DNA of 64,000 nucleotides from Myxococcales bacterium (GTDB lineage Bacteria > Myxococcota_A > UBA9042 > UBA3505). This document shows positions 7,961-16,374 of the stretch, in pieces (position 1 is the stretch's first letter; each line of letters opens with the position of its first letter). The notes beneath the pieces are model-generated. The model made no database searches, was not told where the DNA came from, and worked only from the letters and a program-made list of their open reading frames with translations. The stretch lies in NCBI GenBank assembly GCA_002728755.1, contig PBVT01000041.1:1-64000 (forward strand). The letters are read 5' to 3'. A program made the position numbers and the translations under genes.

Positions 7961-9427
7961 ATGCAGAACTCTTCCTATCGACAAATCTCTCGCCACCCAA
8001 GCCTCCGATGGGGGATCTTTCTATTGGTGCTTGGAGTCATCGTAAGCCAGGTACTACCCATCGGCCGAACCAACGGATCCGCCCTGGCCGCTTCCGGTCC
8101 AATGTACGGGTCCCCCGTTCATAACTCTGGCCAACTGCGAGCAAATCTCCGTCTGTCTTTTGCCGATGCGGTCGACAAATCCATCGCCTCGGTCGTGAAC
8201 ATATCGGCGGAGACAAACCGGTCCAATCACCCCATGTATCGCATGAACCCATACGGTCAACGCGGACTGCGAGGACAGCCTCCGACCAGTTCCGGCTCGG
8301 GAGTCATTGTTAAGAGTGATGGCATCATCTTGACCAATAATCATGTGGTAGAGGGAGCTACCAAGATCCATGTAAAACTCCATGACGGACGTAGCCTGGA
8401 AGCTGAAATCGTAGGAACCGATAAAAAGACCGATATCGCCGTCCTACGAATCCCGGCGAAAAAACTACCCGCAATCTCTCTTGGTGATTCCCGTTATCTT
8501 CGGATTGGTGATGTGGTGCTAGCGATCGGCAACCCATTTGGCGTCGGGCAGACCGTAACCATGGGCATCGTAAGTGCGCTACAACGAACGAACGTCAACA
8601 TCACCGATTACGAAAACTTCATACAGACCGATGCCCCCATCAACCCAGGCAACTCGGGTGGCCCACTGGTTACAACGGATGGTCTTCTTGTAGGTATCAA
8701 TACGGCCATCCTGAGTCGCTCCGGTGGCTCCCAGGGGATCGGATTCGCAATTCCCTCAAGTATGGCCCTTCCCATTATGGAAACCATCCTGAAAGAAGGG
8801 CGCGTTGTGCGGGGTTGGCTCGGAGTTGGTATTCAGGACATCGGCCCTGAGCTCCAAAAAGCGCTCGGCTTTCAGACCAATGAAGGAGCCCTGGTCTCCT
8901 ATGTAGAACCCCAGAGCCCAGCCGACCGTGGCGGAATACGTCGTGGCGACGTGATCGTCTCCGTCGATGGAACTCCCACCCGAACCGTACAGCAATTACG
9001 AAACGAGGTTGCTCTGATACGGCCCGGAACCGTAAGCCAGCTCTCTATCATTCGAGATGGTCGGCGCATGCAGCGGAAAATCAAGATCGGCAACCTGGAT
9101 CGAGGAATTACAAAGCGACCATCGAGACTCTCCAAATCAACAAAGATGCTCGCCGGCATCGAAGTAAAGCGGCTGTCACGTCAAATGGCACGCGAAGAAG
9201 GACTACCCCGCGACGCTGTCGGCCTTGTCGTCACAGCGATCCAGGCGGGTAGCCCTGCGGAAGACGTCGGAATGGAACCAGGCGATGTTATTCTTGAGGT
9301 CAATCAAGTGGAGCTCGATCGGCCAAACGAGTTTTATACTCTGGCAAGGAAGCTGCAAGGGCCAGCGGTTCTACTGGTATACCGGGAAGGCCACGCGCGC
9401 TACGTTGTGATCCAGGCCCAACGCTAG
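7961..9427 (+). CDS. HtrA/DegP-type periplasmic serine protease
   Basis: 488 residues from ATG 7961, which has AGGAG 10 bp upstream; an in-frame ATG at 7898 lacks a Shine-Dalgarno and would add 21 unlikely residues. Residues ~16-36 are a signal anchor or signal peptide. The trypsin-like domain has the full triad: His128 (TNNHVVEG), Asp158 (KKTDIAVL) and Ser232 (NPGNSGGPLV). Two PDZ domains follow (~290-375 and ~395-485). It degrades or refolds misfolded envelope proteins. The surface loop after the anchor is rich in Met, Pro and Asn. Single gene, convergent with the membrane protein at 9440. Confidence 0.93.
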   Translation: MQNSSYRQISRHPSLRWGIFLLVLGVIVSQVLPIGRTNGSALAASGPMYGSPVHNSGQLRANLRLSFADAVDKSIASVVNISAETNRSNHPMYRMNPYGQRGLRGQPPTSSGSGVIVKSDGIILTNNHVVEGATKIHVKLHDGRSLEAEIVGTDKKTDIAVLRIPAKKLPAISLGDSRYLRIGDVVLAIGNPFGVGQTVTMGIVSALQRTNVNITDYENFIQTDAPINPGNSGGPLVTTDGLLVGINTAILSRSGGSQGIGFAIPSSMALPIMETILKEGRVVRGWLGVGIQDIGPELQKALGFQTNEGALVSYVEPQSPADRGGIRRGDVIVSVDGTPTRTVQQLRNEVALIRPGTVSQLSIIRDGRRMQRKIKIGNLDRGITKRPSRLSKSTKMLAGIEVKRLSRQMAREEGLPRDAVGLVVTAIQAGSPAEDVGMEPGDVILEVNQVELDRPNEFYTLARKLQGPAVLLVYREGHARYVVIQAQR

Positions 9428-9439
9428 AACCAACGTTCT

Positions 9440-11572
9440 CTATTTGCCCTCTGGAAGGTATACCCCCGGGCTTGGTGCGTTGGGTCGACGGGGGTGAAAC
9501 CACAGGGGTAAACCGGCGAAGCCTTCCGGTAACGCCGGCATCGTGACCAACGGACGATAGTTTCGACCGAGGGCACGAGCACACCCGGCATCCAACGGAT
9601 CCTGGGCACGTGCCCCCTCGTCGGGTTGGGTAATACAGCCGGTCGTAATCAATACCGGGATTGTCGGCGACTTGCCCTGTTGTACTCGATACAGCGCACC
9701 CAGATCCCGGGGCGCGCTCTCGGGCAACACCCACCAGGGACGGGCTGCCTTATGCCGCGTATGGATTCGTTCTCTCGGGCTGGGCACGTCCAACCCACGG
9801 ATAAGATGGCCCTGGTTCGCCGCCTCTTCGGCCGTCAGAACCACGGCCGTCTCCGGATCGGCCACCATGATTAAGGGCAGACTCGGAACGATTGTAAATA
9901 GAACCATTCCATTCAATATCCGGACTCGTATACGCTCCCCATCACCACTGCCCCGACAGAGCCTCCAGAGTCCGTAACTCGCCAATACAAGCAATACCAC
10001 GGCGAGAGGTGCCTGGTACCGAACAACATCGGAGAGCGTCTGGGTCGTGCTTACGGCCAGAGGGAACATCGTCAGGAGGGTTAACAGGACAATCCAGCGC
10101 AGAGTCCCCTGCAACTTAACCAGGGCGACCACAGTCAACGGTAGAAAGGCGAATGGGATGATAAAGGGGTTCAAAGGACCAATGCCCGCATGACCCATCT
10201 GATGCGCAACCCTTGCAAGAGGATTGGGGGAATCCACGTCCCCGAACATGAAGGTACGGAAGGCATGAATCAAGTGCGGGGCCGTAACGATAAGTAGCAA
10301 CCCTACAAATACAAAGCCCCAGCGACGTTTTCCCGCTGGGAAAAGAAGAGGAGCCAAGCCTATGGGCACCAGCCACGCCACGGTGACGATATGCGTTTGA
10401 ATCGCCAAAGCGGATAACGCCATCGCTAGACATAGCCATTCCCAACGCTCCTCCGCCACCGCACGATGGGCAACCAGTATCGCCATAAGAACAAAGAGGG
10501 TGGCACATAGCAGTGGGCTCTCGGTCGGTGCAGAGCGCACTGCGATCGGTAGTATGGCGTACCATACCGCCGCCATACGACACATGGCCTCACTCCGCGT
10601 CATCAAAAAGGTCACCCGCGCGATCACCAGGGTGCCAAAGGCCATCAATCCACCCATCCAGGATAGAAGCTCTGTGCCTACGGAGCCTGTAAAGAGCGCC
10701 AGGAAGCGGTAGATCGTGCTGCCAGCGTAACCATATGGGCCATCGGGCCAGGCCGCATCGATGGGCCCTAAAGACGCCGGCATATAGGCAGATAGCTCGC
10801 GGATGCCGTGCTCGTTCGCATGTATCGGTCCCGCTATCGGGCCAAAGAACCGGATGAGCAGAGCTCCGAGGGTAATCGCGGCAAAAAATGCCAGCCGTTC
10901 CCTTGTGAGAGTGGACACAGTTCGGACACTACTACTCAAGTACCAGATGGAGAGGAACACCACCCACCAGACAAGAAAGTCTACACTATATCGCACCAAC
11001 CTCTCGGGTTGCGGCTTACCGACCTCTTTCCCTGTTTTATGAACTTCTCGTCCGCCCCTATTACTACCCTGACGAAACCTTTCTCCCCGTCGGGCCCGAA
11101 AAAACTGCCCATTATCGACCGCACCAAGAATCTCCACGACTCGGCGAGCGATAGGCTCCAGATCGGACTCCGGTGGCGCCCTGCCCTTTCCGGGGGCGTG
11201 CGCACGGACACTGAAGCTGGGTAACGCCAGTCCATCCGAATAGAGCCCTTTTCGTCCCAACACGACAGTCGAAACCACCGACTCTTTGCCTGTCGCAGGA
11301 TCTGTCTGTACCACGTCCAGCTCAACGGATTCGGGCCCGATACGACTATTCGGAACCTTCACTCCAGCCTCGTTGAGCACCTTCATCCAGTGAACAACCG
11401 TCGCCTCTCGATGTTCTGAGAGGCGGCCCACCTCTACATCATGCCATACCCGCTCGTGTAGTGGCCCAAAGACCATTGTACAGACTACGGCCACCACCAA
11501 TGTGGCGGCCAGACCGAGTCCACGAGCACGAAGACCTGGCGCGGGAAATGGTTCAGTCACTTGGCTCCTCAT
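9440..11572 (-). CDS. Polytopic membrane protein, GT-C glycosyltransferase-like
   Basis: 710 residues. A hydrophobic segment near residue 20 is followed by a ~150-residue soluble region, then about ten hydrophobic segments, then a ~180-residue C-terminal soluble domain. The layout, with a large first outside loop (ELSAYMP, DGPYGYAGS) after a membrane segment, recalls lipid-linked-sugar glycosyltransferases of the PMT/ArnT type, but no diagnostic motif was matched with certainty. Substrate unknown. Its start overlaps the end of the Cys-rich gene at 11553 by 20 bp, so the two are co-transcribed. Confidence 0.6.
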   Translation of the reverse strand: MRSQVTEPFPAPGLRARGLGLAATLVVAVVCTMVFGPLHERVWHDVEVGRLSEHREATVVHWMKVLNEAGVKVPNSRIGPESVELDVVQTDPATGKESVVSTVVLGRKGLYSDGLALPSFSVRAHAPGKGRAPPESDLEPIARRVVEILGAVDNGQFFRARRGERFRQGSNRGGREVHKTGKEVGKPQPERLVRYSVDFLVWWVVFLSIWYLSSSVRTVSTLTRERLAFFAAITLGALLIRFFGPIAGPIHANEHGIRELSAYMPASLGPIDAAWPDGPYGYAGSTIYRFLALFTGSVGTELLSWMGGLMAFGTLVIARVTFLMTRSEAMCRMAAVWYAILPIAVRSAPTESPLLCATLFVLMAILVAHRAVAEERWEWLCLAMALSALAIQTHIVTVAWLVPIGLAPLLFPAGKRRWGFVFVGLLLIVTAPHLIHAFRTFMFGDVDSPNPLARVAHQMGHAGIGPLNPFIIPFAFLPLTVVALVKLQGTLRWIVLLTLLTMFPLAVSTTQTLSDVVRYQAPLAVVLLVLASYGLWRLCRGSGDGERIRVRILNGMVLFTIVPSLPLIMVADPETAVVLTAEEAANQGHLIRGLDVPSPRERIHTRHKAARPWWVLPESAPRDLGALYRVQQGKSPTIPVLITTGCITQPDEGARAQDPLDAGCARALGRNYRPLVTMPALPEGFAGLPLWFHPRRPNAPSPGVYLPEGK

Positions 11573-12050
11573 GGATAGACACGACCGGGAATTCCGGTAC
11601 AGGCTTTATATCCGATACCTGATACCTGCGAAAGCCATTCTCGTCGAAGCGGGTACCCAGAACCTCATAACCTGCGGCCCGGAGAATGTTTTCCACTCCA
11701 TACGCCGTAACCCAGCGAGGCACCCCCTCAGCCAGTATTTGCTTAGCAATCGCTGGTGCTTTCTCCCGAAGAAGCCTTGGGTGTAGCCTGGTTTTGCCTT
11801 CGGGGTCGTCCCACCCTTCATGGTAGGGACAATCCCTGGATAAAAGATGTTCTCGACCGGCCTCCTCTGCCGACAGACACCAGGGTGCCTGCTCGTAACG
11901 GTTCGCATACACCGTACATCGGGATTCGCCGTTCGGTTCATAGGCCAGAAACTGACAGTGTACACCGGGAATAACGACGCGAAGTTGACCCAATCGAACG
12001 GCTGGATGACAGCTAATACCACAGCGTCGGCATCTCTCCTCGCTCGTCAT
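11553..12050 (-). CDS. Cys-rich protein, YkgJ-like cysteine cluster (tentative)
   Basis: 165 residues. Seven cysteines lie in the first 75 residues (7, 10, 14, 32, 45, 58, 74), in the pattern CxxCxxxC...C...C...C...C, followed by a Cys-free C-terminal half. This recalls the YkgJ-type family of putative zinc- or iron-binding proteins, whose role is unknown; assignment is by pattern only. It has no signal peptide. It is the first gene of a two-gene operon with the membrane protein at 9440 (20-bp overlap). Confidence 0.6.
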   Translation of the reverse strand: MTSEERCRRCGISCHPAVRLGQLRVVIPGVHCQFLAYEPNGESRCTVYANRYEQAPWCLSAEEAGREHLLSRDCPYHEGWDDPEGKTRLHPRLLREKAPAIAKQILAEGVPRWVTAYGVENILRAAGYEVLGTRFDENGFRRYQVSDIKPVPEFPVVSIHEEPSD

Positions 12051-12349
12051 CCCAACTCCACTGAATTCGGGGTAATACCCCGGTTCATCACCCGTAACTG
12101 CTTACACAATACCATAGGCTCCGAAATTCCTTAACACGTATAGGCCCTGCTAAATCGACAAATAATGCGGCTTCGATTGGATCTGACCATAGGAAATGGT
12201 ATTAGCCCGCAACCTTTTTGAAGATTGTATTGGGCATATTGACCAAGAAAGAACTTTGTTAACTGATTGATTTGGAATAAAAAATGATTCCAGCACGATT
12301 GGTAGTCCACAAAGTGATTTTGTTTGCGAATTGGACCGGGAGGCCACGT
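12051..12349. other. Divergent intergenic region, AT-rich on its right side
   Basis: 299 bp between the Cys-rich gene (minus) and the lipoprotein gene (plus). A short hairpin CGGGG-TAATA-CCCCG lies at 12068-12082, in the leader of the minus gene. The stretch 12200-12300 is AT-rich and probably holds the promoter of the plus-strand operon; the best match I see (TTGTTA, 16 bp, TAAAAA near 12256-12283) is weak. No small gene, tRNA or long repeat is visible. Confidence 0.4.
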
Positions 12350-13186
12350 ATGAAGATTTTGAATTTGAAAGCCCTGGGGGCAGCAGTGCTTGGACTGAGC
12401 ATGCTCTTTGCCCTGCCCGGCTGTGTTGACGAGGGTGGTACTTCATCTCTCTCTGGCGGCAAAGCCGATTGCCCGGACTGTGATCCCTCGGGCCCCAGCG
12501 CCTTTATCCAGGCCGGTCTCTCCTCGCGCTTTTACGCGACCGGAGACACCTTTTACGTCGGTTGGCGCTACTTCGATCGCAACGATATGGACAAGTCGCT
12601 TCGCCTCGCCGACGAGCGCGTAACCATGAGCGATTTCTACCTGTTCAAATATGAGGTGGTATCGGTCGATGAGCGTATCATTGATAGGACCCGTCGCCAG
12701 GTAGCGACCATTCGTATCAGTCAAGCGTTTCCATCCCAGACCGCTGGGTTTGCAAGTGTATCATCGCTCTTTGCTAACCACGCTCTGACTCGACACCAAT
12801 ATAGGCTGACATTCGAGATGGACGATCTTCTTCGCCCGATCTCCGAAACACTATATTCCAAACAATTCCCCAACGGTCGCACCGTGCAGACCGACATTGA
12901 TTCCTCTCTGAATGGGAATTCGGACATCTTCCCACGCACCATTCCCCGAATCTACCGATCGGAGGGTTCGGATACAATGTTGCAGCTTCCCGATGAACTT
13001 CATCAACTGACGAAGACCTTCTTCCCCTCGTATGAGGAACAGACGGTGCGTCAGTTCAAGTTCAAAGACAACGGTGACCTCGTGTACTGGCGCGATGGTG
13101 ACCTATGGCCGTTCTTTACGCGTACGAGGCAGGGAGAAGGAGTACTTCTTCTGCAGAAACTCGTAGGCAATTCGGCTGGGCAATAA
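12350..13186 (+). CDS. Lipoprotein of unknown function, operon partner of the transglutaminase-elicitor protein
   Basis: 278 residues from ATG 12350, preceded by GGGAGG at a 6-bp spacing; an upstream in-frame ATG at 12284 has no such site and would place a poor sequence before the signal peptide. Residues 1-~25 are a lipoprotein signal ending FALPGC. A Gly/Ser-rich linker with CPDC follows, then a ~240-residue soluble domain that I do not recognise. It stops 10 bp before the next gene, so the two are surely co-transcribed and may act together in the envelope. Confidence 0.75.
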   Translation: MKILNLKALGAAVLGLSMLFALPGCVDEGGTSSLSGGKADCPDCDPSGPSAFIQAGLSSRFYATGDTFYVGWRYFDRNDMDKSLRLADERVTMSDFYLFKYEVVSVDERIIDRTRRQVATIRISQAFPSQTAGFASVSSLFANHALTRHQYRLTFEMDDLLRPISETLYSKQFPNGRTVQTDIDSSLNGNSDIFPRTIPRIYRSEGSDTMLQLPDELHQLTKTFFPSYEEQTVRQFKFKDNGDLVYWRDGDLWPFFTRTRQGEGVLLLQKLVGNSAGQ

Positions 13187-13196
13187 GGAGGGAATC

Positions 13197-15068
13197 ATGA
13201 AAACTACATTACGTATTGCACACTTTCTCTTCGTCCTCTCTCTCTTCTGCTTCGTAGCCTCCTCTGCGACGGCACAAGAGGGGTTCACCAATAGCGATAA
13301 CGACCGGTATGGTGAAACACGATGGAATAAATTGCCCAAGGCAGCCACCATTTCAAAAGACATCTGGGTCGGTTCCTGGTGGGCCTACAAGAAAGACGGC
13401 ATCGCCTGTCGTTGGCATGCCGGCACCTACGGTTGTACCAATTCGGCGACCAATATGGACCGTTGGAGCAAAGAAAATGCCGACGCCTTAGAGATCGACA
13501 AGCATTCTCCGTCGGAGAAGTTTGACCGCTTGATGGGTCGTTCAGACAAGATCGAATACGACAAGATCGTAACCTATCTGGGTGGATTGCATGCCAAGAC
13601 CGCAGAGATCAACGAGCTCATTCTGGAGCGCCGCGATCTCATCTACAAGCTGAACGCATGGATCGAAGAAAATGCCGGTGAGGAGTGGCGTGAGACCGAG
13701 GATGGCAAACGCTATCTGGAGATCACCAAGACCATTGATACGGCGCAGGACGAGACCAAACATGACTTTGAGATCGATACTGCGACCGAGTTTGAGATTC
13801 TCCACCATGGAAATGGTCAGTTTGGACTTGAGAGCTGGTACGGCCACTGCAACGCATGGGCTGCGGCGTCCGTCATGGATCCAGAACCACGCTATCGCAC
13901 CGAGGTTGACGGTATTCCCTTCGAAGCTGCTGATGTGAAGGCCCTTCTGACCGAGACCTGGATGGAAGCCCATTCCTCGTTCTTTGGTAGCCGTAACGAT
14001 TACGATAAGGACAGCGCCGCTCGTGAGAAGATCAACTTCAAAGACGTAACTCCTGCTGCGTTCCATATCTTTTTCGCCGACCAGGTCGGTAATAAAGACC
14101 GCTCGTTCGTCATCGACCGATACACGGGTTCGCAAGTATGGAACCAACCCGTAAAGGCCTACCGTGTTCTCAGCGCAGAGCCCCTGTATGAGACCCCGGA
14201 AGAAGAGAACGCAGAAGCCATTCCCGTAGAGGTCGACCTGAAGGTGACTCGTTATAGCTGGACGGGTGCTGAAGAGGTCGAGTTGGGCAAAAAGAAGGTC
14301 TACCCCGTAAAGATTACGACCACGATCCATTGGATGACCGATGGTGTTCCCCCGGAAGAGCTCACAGTGGAATATACCAGTGAAATCGACGACGAGACCT
14401 TTGCGGACACCATGCGCATCAATGAGATGTTCGACGACCAGGTCGAAATACGTACCCTGGGATACACCCTCTATCTGGACCGCCCCATGGACGATCCGGA
14501 CGCACGCATTATCGGCGACGGGGAGTGGAACCATGGTCAGACCGGTGGTTATACAGCTCTGCATCCGGATTTCATGTGGCAACCACAGTCCAATCGCCCC
14601 AGTGGTTCCCGTGAATACGAGAACCCCTTCATCGATTACGAGGTCCTCCTTGAGAAGATCCTTCCGGGAGCTACTACCTCGCCGGAAGAGCTCGCCGCGA
14701 TCCCGGTTGAACCTACAATCGTAAGCGCGCAGGACCTGCCGGTAGCCATTCCGGACAACGACGAAGCGGGTATCATCAGTGAGCTTATCATCGCCGATGA
14801 GCTGATGATCACCGATACCCACATCCTTCGTATTACTGTGGAACACACCTATATCGGTGATCTTCGCGTACGACTGCTAGGCCCCAATGGGCGTACACGT
14901 CTTGTGAAGCATTTCGGCTCTGGAGGCTCCGCAGACAACTACACGAAGGTTCTGGATCTGAAGAAGTGGCTCGACACCGATGCACAGGGCACCTGGAGCC
15001 TGGAAGTGATAGACAACGCCGGAATCGACACGGGCGATATCACGCAGTTCGAGTTCGAAATCAAATAG
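13197..15068 (+). CDS. Secreted transglutaminase-elicitor-like protein with C-terminal P-domain
   Basis: 623 residues with a signal peptide cleaved near residue 26 (SSATA-QEG). Cys218 in WYGHCNAWAAAS, the following EVDGIPFEAADVKALL, and His456/Asp458 in GGYTALHPDFMWQP match the Cys and His segments of the transglutaminase-elicitor family (named for Phytophthora GP42, also seen in bacteria). Residues ~515-623 resemble a proprotein-convertase P-domain (HTYIGDLRVRLLGPNG, GTWSLEVIDNAGIDTG), usually found on secreted proteases. Protein crosslinking or peptide hydrolysis is possible but not proven. SD GGAGG lies just upstream of ATG 13197. A strong terminator follows at 15091. Confidence 0.75.
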   Translation: MKTTLRIAHFLFVLSLFCFVASSATAQEGFTNSDNDRYGETRWNKLPKAATISKDIWVGSWWAYKKDGIACRWHAGTYGCTNSATNMDRWSKENADALEIDKHSPSEKFDRLMGRSDKIEYDKIVTYLGGLHAKTAEINELILERRDLIYKLNAWIEENAGEEWRETEDGKRYLEITKTIDTAQDETKHDFEIDTATEFEILHHGNGQFGLESWYGHCNAWAAASVMDPEPRYRTEVDGIPFEAADVKALLTETWMEAHSSFFGSRNDYDKDSAAREKINFKDVTPAAFHIFFADQVGNKDRSFVIDRYTGSQVWNQPVKAYRVLSAEPLYETPEEENAEAIPVEVDLKVTRYSWTGAEEVELGKKKVYPVKITTTIHWMTDGVPPEELTVEYTSEIDDETFADTMRINEMFDDQVEIRTLGYTLYLDRPMDDPDARIIGDGEWNHGQTGGYTALHPDFMWQPQSNRPSGSREYENPFIDYEVLLEKILPGATTSPEELAAIPVEPTIVSAQDLPVAIPDNDEAGIISELIIADELMITDTHILRITVEHTYIGDLRVRLLGPNGRTRLVKHFGSGGSADNYTKVLDLKKWLDTDAQGTWSLEVIDNAGIDTGDITQFEFEIK

Positions 15069-15090
15069 TTCGACGCCCTTATAGCCAAGC

Positions 15091-15131
15091 AAAGGCCCGA
15101 GGAGGAAAACCCCTCGGGCCTTTCATTTTTT
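15091..15131 (+). terminator. Rho-independent terminator
   Basis: A 12-bp perfect stem, AAAGGCCCGAGG at 15091-15102 with CCTCGGGCCTTT at 15112-15123, around a 9-base loop, followed by CATTTTTT. It ends the lipoprotein/transglutaminase-elicitor operon 22 bp after the stop codon. Confidence 0.92.
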
Positions 15132-15213
15132 GCGCCGCATAAAAACGCATCAATCATCTTGTGAAGTTGAACTTCATAATATATGGTGTCGGCACATTTG
15201 CACGGAGAGCACT

Positions 15214-16365
15214 ATGACGCAGAAGGATCCCCAATTCACGGAAGATCACGGTATCTTTCGAACCGCGTTTCGCAAGTACGTTGAAAACGAATTGGCTCCC
15301 CATGTAGACAGCTGGGAGAAAGAGAAGATCTTTCCACGCGAAGTCTTCACGGACATGGGACAACGAGGCTATCTGGGGATGCGCTATCCGGTAGAGCTGG
15401 GTGGTTCGGGGCTGGATTACTGGTTCACAGTGGTCTACGCCGAAGAGCTCGTCCGATGCGGGTGTGCTGGTGTACCCATGGCACTTATGGTGCAAACCGA
15501 TATGGCGACACCGGTCATTGAGGATCTGGGGACAGAAGAACAGAAACAAGAGTTCCTGATGCCGGCAATTACGGGAGAGAAAGTCGCTGCTCTCGGTGTA
15601 TCCGAGCCCAATGCTGGTAGTGATGTCGCAGGTATCCAGACCACCGCACGACGCGATGGTGACGATTATATAATCAATGGTGCGAAGACCTTCATAACCA
15701 ATGGTACGCGGGCCGATTTCGTCACATTGCTTGTCCGCACCGGAGACCAACCAGGTTACGGTAGTATCAGCATCTTCCTATTCCCAACGGATACAAAAGG
15801 CTTCTCCGTATCCAAGAAACTCGAAAAGATCGGGAACCACTCCAGCGATACGGCCGAACTCGTCTTTGAGGATTGCCGCGTACCGGCTCGCTATCTCCTC
15901 GGACAGGAGAATATGGGCTTCTATTACCTCATGCGGAATTTCCAGGGGGAACGGCTTATTGGCTCCGTATCTGCCATGGCTGGATCCAAACTGAATATGG
16001 AACGAACCCTGGAGTACTGCTCGGATCGAAAGGCGTTCGGTCGCCCCGTCTCCAAATTCCAGACGAGTCGCCATCTTTTTGCGGAGATGGCTACCCGTAT
16101 CGAGGCCGGTCAACGGCTTGCCTACCATGCGGCGGACCTCTACGACCGCAAGATAGAAGCAGTAAAAGAGATCAGTATGGCCAAACTCTACTGTGGCGAG
16201 ACCTCGTGTTGGGTAGCCGACCGTTGTCTACAGCTCCACGGTGGCTGGGGTTATATGGACGAATACCAGGTGAGTCGAGCCTGGCGCGATTCTCGTCTTG
16301 TAACCATCGGCGGCGGTACCAGCGAAGTCATGCGTGAGATCATCTCGAAGTGTATGGGTGTATAA
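15214..16365 (+). CDS. Acyl-CoA dehydrogenase
   Basis: 383 residues from ATG 15214 (GGAGAG just upstream); the open frame runs back to 15130, through the upstream terminator, so that part is not coding. It is an FAD enzyme that oxidises acyl-CoA to enoyl-CoA. Family signatures are clear: ALGVSEPNAGSDV, NGAKTFITNG, and the C-terminal QLHGGWGYMDEY with the candidate catalytic Glu, then RDSRLVTIGGGTSEVMREII. Length is normal for the family. Chain-length or branched-chain specificity cannot be told. It is a single gene and its neighbours do not form a beta-oxidation operon. Confidence 0.93.
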   Translation: MTQKDPQFTEDHGIFRTAFRKYVENELAPHVDSWEKEKIFPREVFTDMGQRGYLGMRYPVELGGSGLDYWFTVVYAEELVRCGCAGVPMALMVQTDMATPVIEDLGTEEQKQEFLMPAITGEKVAALGVSEPNAGSDVAGIQTTARRDGDDYIINGAKTFITNGTRADFVTLLVRTGDQPGYGSISIFLFPTDTKGFSVSKKLEKIGNHSSDTAELVFEDCRVPARYLLGQENMGFYYLMRNFQGERLIGSVSAMAGSKLNMERTLEYCSDRKAFGRPVSKFQTSRHLFAEMATRIEAGQRLAYHAADLYDRKIEAVKEISMAKLYCGETSCWVADRCLQLHGGWGYMDEYQVSRAWRDSRLVTIGGGTSEVMREIISKCMGV

Positions 16366-16374
16366 CCCGGCGAG

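Noticed and set aside
13542-14846. 434-residue open frame on the minus strand across the transglutaminase-elicitor gene
   Set aside because: The plus-strand frame has a signal peptide, domain motifs, a ribosome site and a terminator; the minus frame has none.
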